The notes beneath the pieces were generated by a model. That model did not search any database, was not told where the DNA came from, and saw nothing but the letters and a program-made list of their open reading frames with translations. A stretch of 6,025 nucleotides of DNA from an uncultured Spirochaetales bacterium (GTDB lineage: Bacteria; Spirochaetota; Spirochaetia; Sphaerochaetales; Sphaerochaetaceae), in contig CAKQJZ010000103.1 in NCBI GenBank assembly GCA_934247875.1, positions 1 through 6,025 of the forward strand, given 5' to 3'. Of the stretch, positions 6,017 through 6,025 are shown in pieces. Position 1 is the stretch's first letter; each line of letters opens with the position of its first letter. The position numbers were made by a program, and so were the translations under genes.

Positions 6017-6025
6017 AAGTGACAT

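Noticed and set aside
1..6025. CRISPR array, tRNA, rRNA or insertion-sequence ends
   Set aside because: No regularly spaced direct repeats, tRNA-like cloverleaf or transposase with terminal inverted repeats was seen on either strand.

Overview
The window looks like AT-rich DNA from a Gram-negative (diderm) bacterium. Four consecutive genes encode secreted, aromatic-rich proteins with outer-membrane beta-barrel character. The fifth encodes a fused AAA-ATPase-like / PD-(D/E)XK nuclease protein, a family present in many copies in gut and oral anaerobes (Spirochaetota, Bacteroidota, Fusobacteriota). Relaxed signal-peptide sites (Leu at -3), heavy Tyr/Trp/Phe content and a poly-G tract in a surface-protein gene make a host-associated spirochaete (Treponema-like) my best guess. 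This is inference, not proof. TGA serves as a stop and the standard bacterial code fits.

Layout: (1) Positions 1-536 hold no intact gene. Short protein-like stretches broken by stops and frame changes suggest decayed coding DNA, followed by an imperfect inverted repeat at 469-499. (2) Positions 537-4264 hold four same-strand genes: two larger barrel-like proteins (415 and 383 aa) that are paralogues of each other, then two small barrel-like proteins (229 and 208 aa). Gaps are 8 nt, 1 nt and 2 nt, and each downstream ribosome binding site (RBS) lies at the 3' end of the upstream gene, so this is almost certainly one co-translated operon. No function can be assigned beyond outer-membrane location. 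(3) Positions 4265-4369 form a short intergenic region with an 8-bp hairpin that pairs a perfect AGGAGG Shine-Dalgarno (SD) sequence with CCTCCT, followed by a promoter-like sequence. (4) Positions 4370-5926 encode the AAA-ATPase-like/nuclease protein, with conserved Walker A, Walker B and D...ExK residues. (5) The right end carries an AGGAGG site and a short open stretch with no start codon.

The points most worth a second look are the 7-G tract early in the first barrel gene, where slippage by one base in either direction gives rapid termination (a possible phase switch), and the ambiguous start of the ATPase gene. Its SD and ATG lie in a hairpin, but the family's usual N-terminus matches a GTG 54 bases further on. 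The four barrel genes appear to be an undescribed envelope operon rather than a defence or CRISPR-type system.
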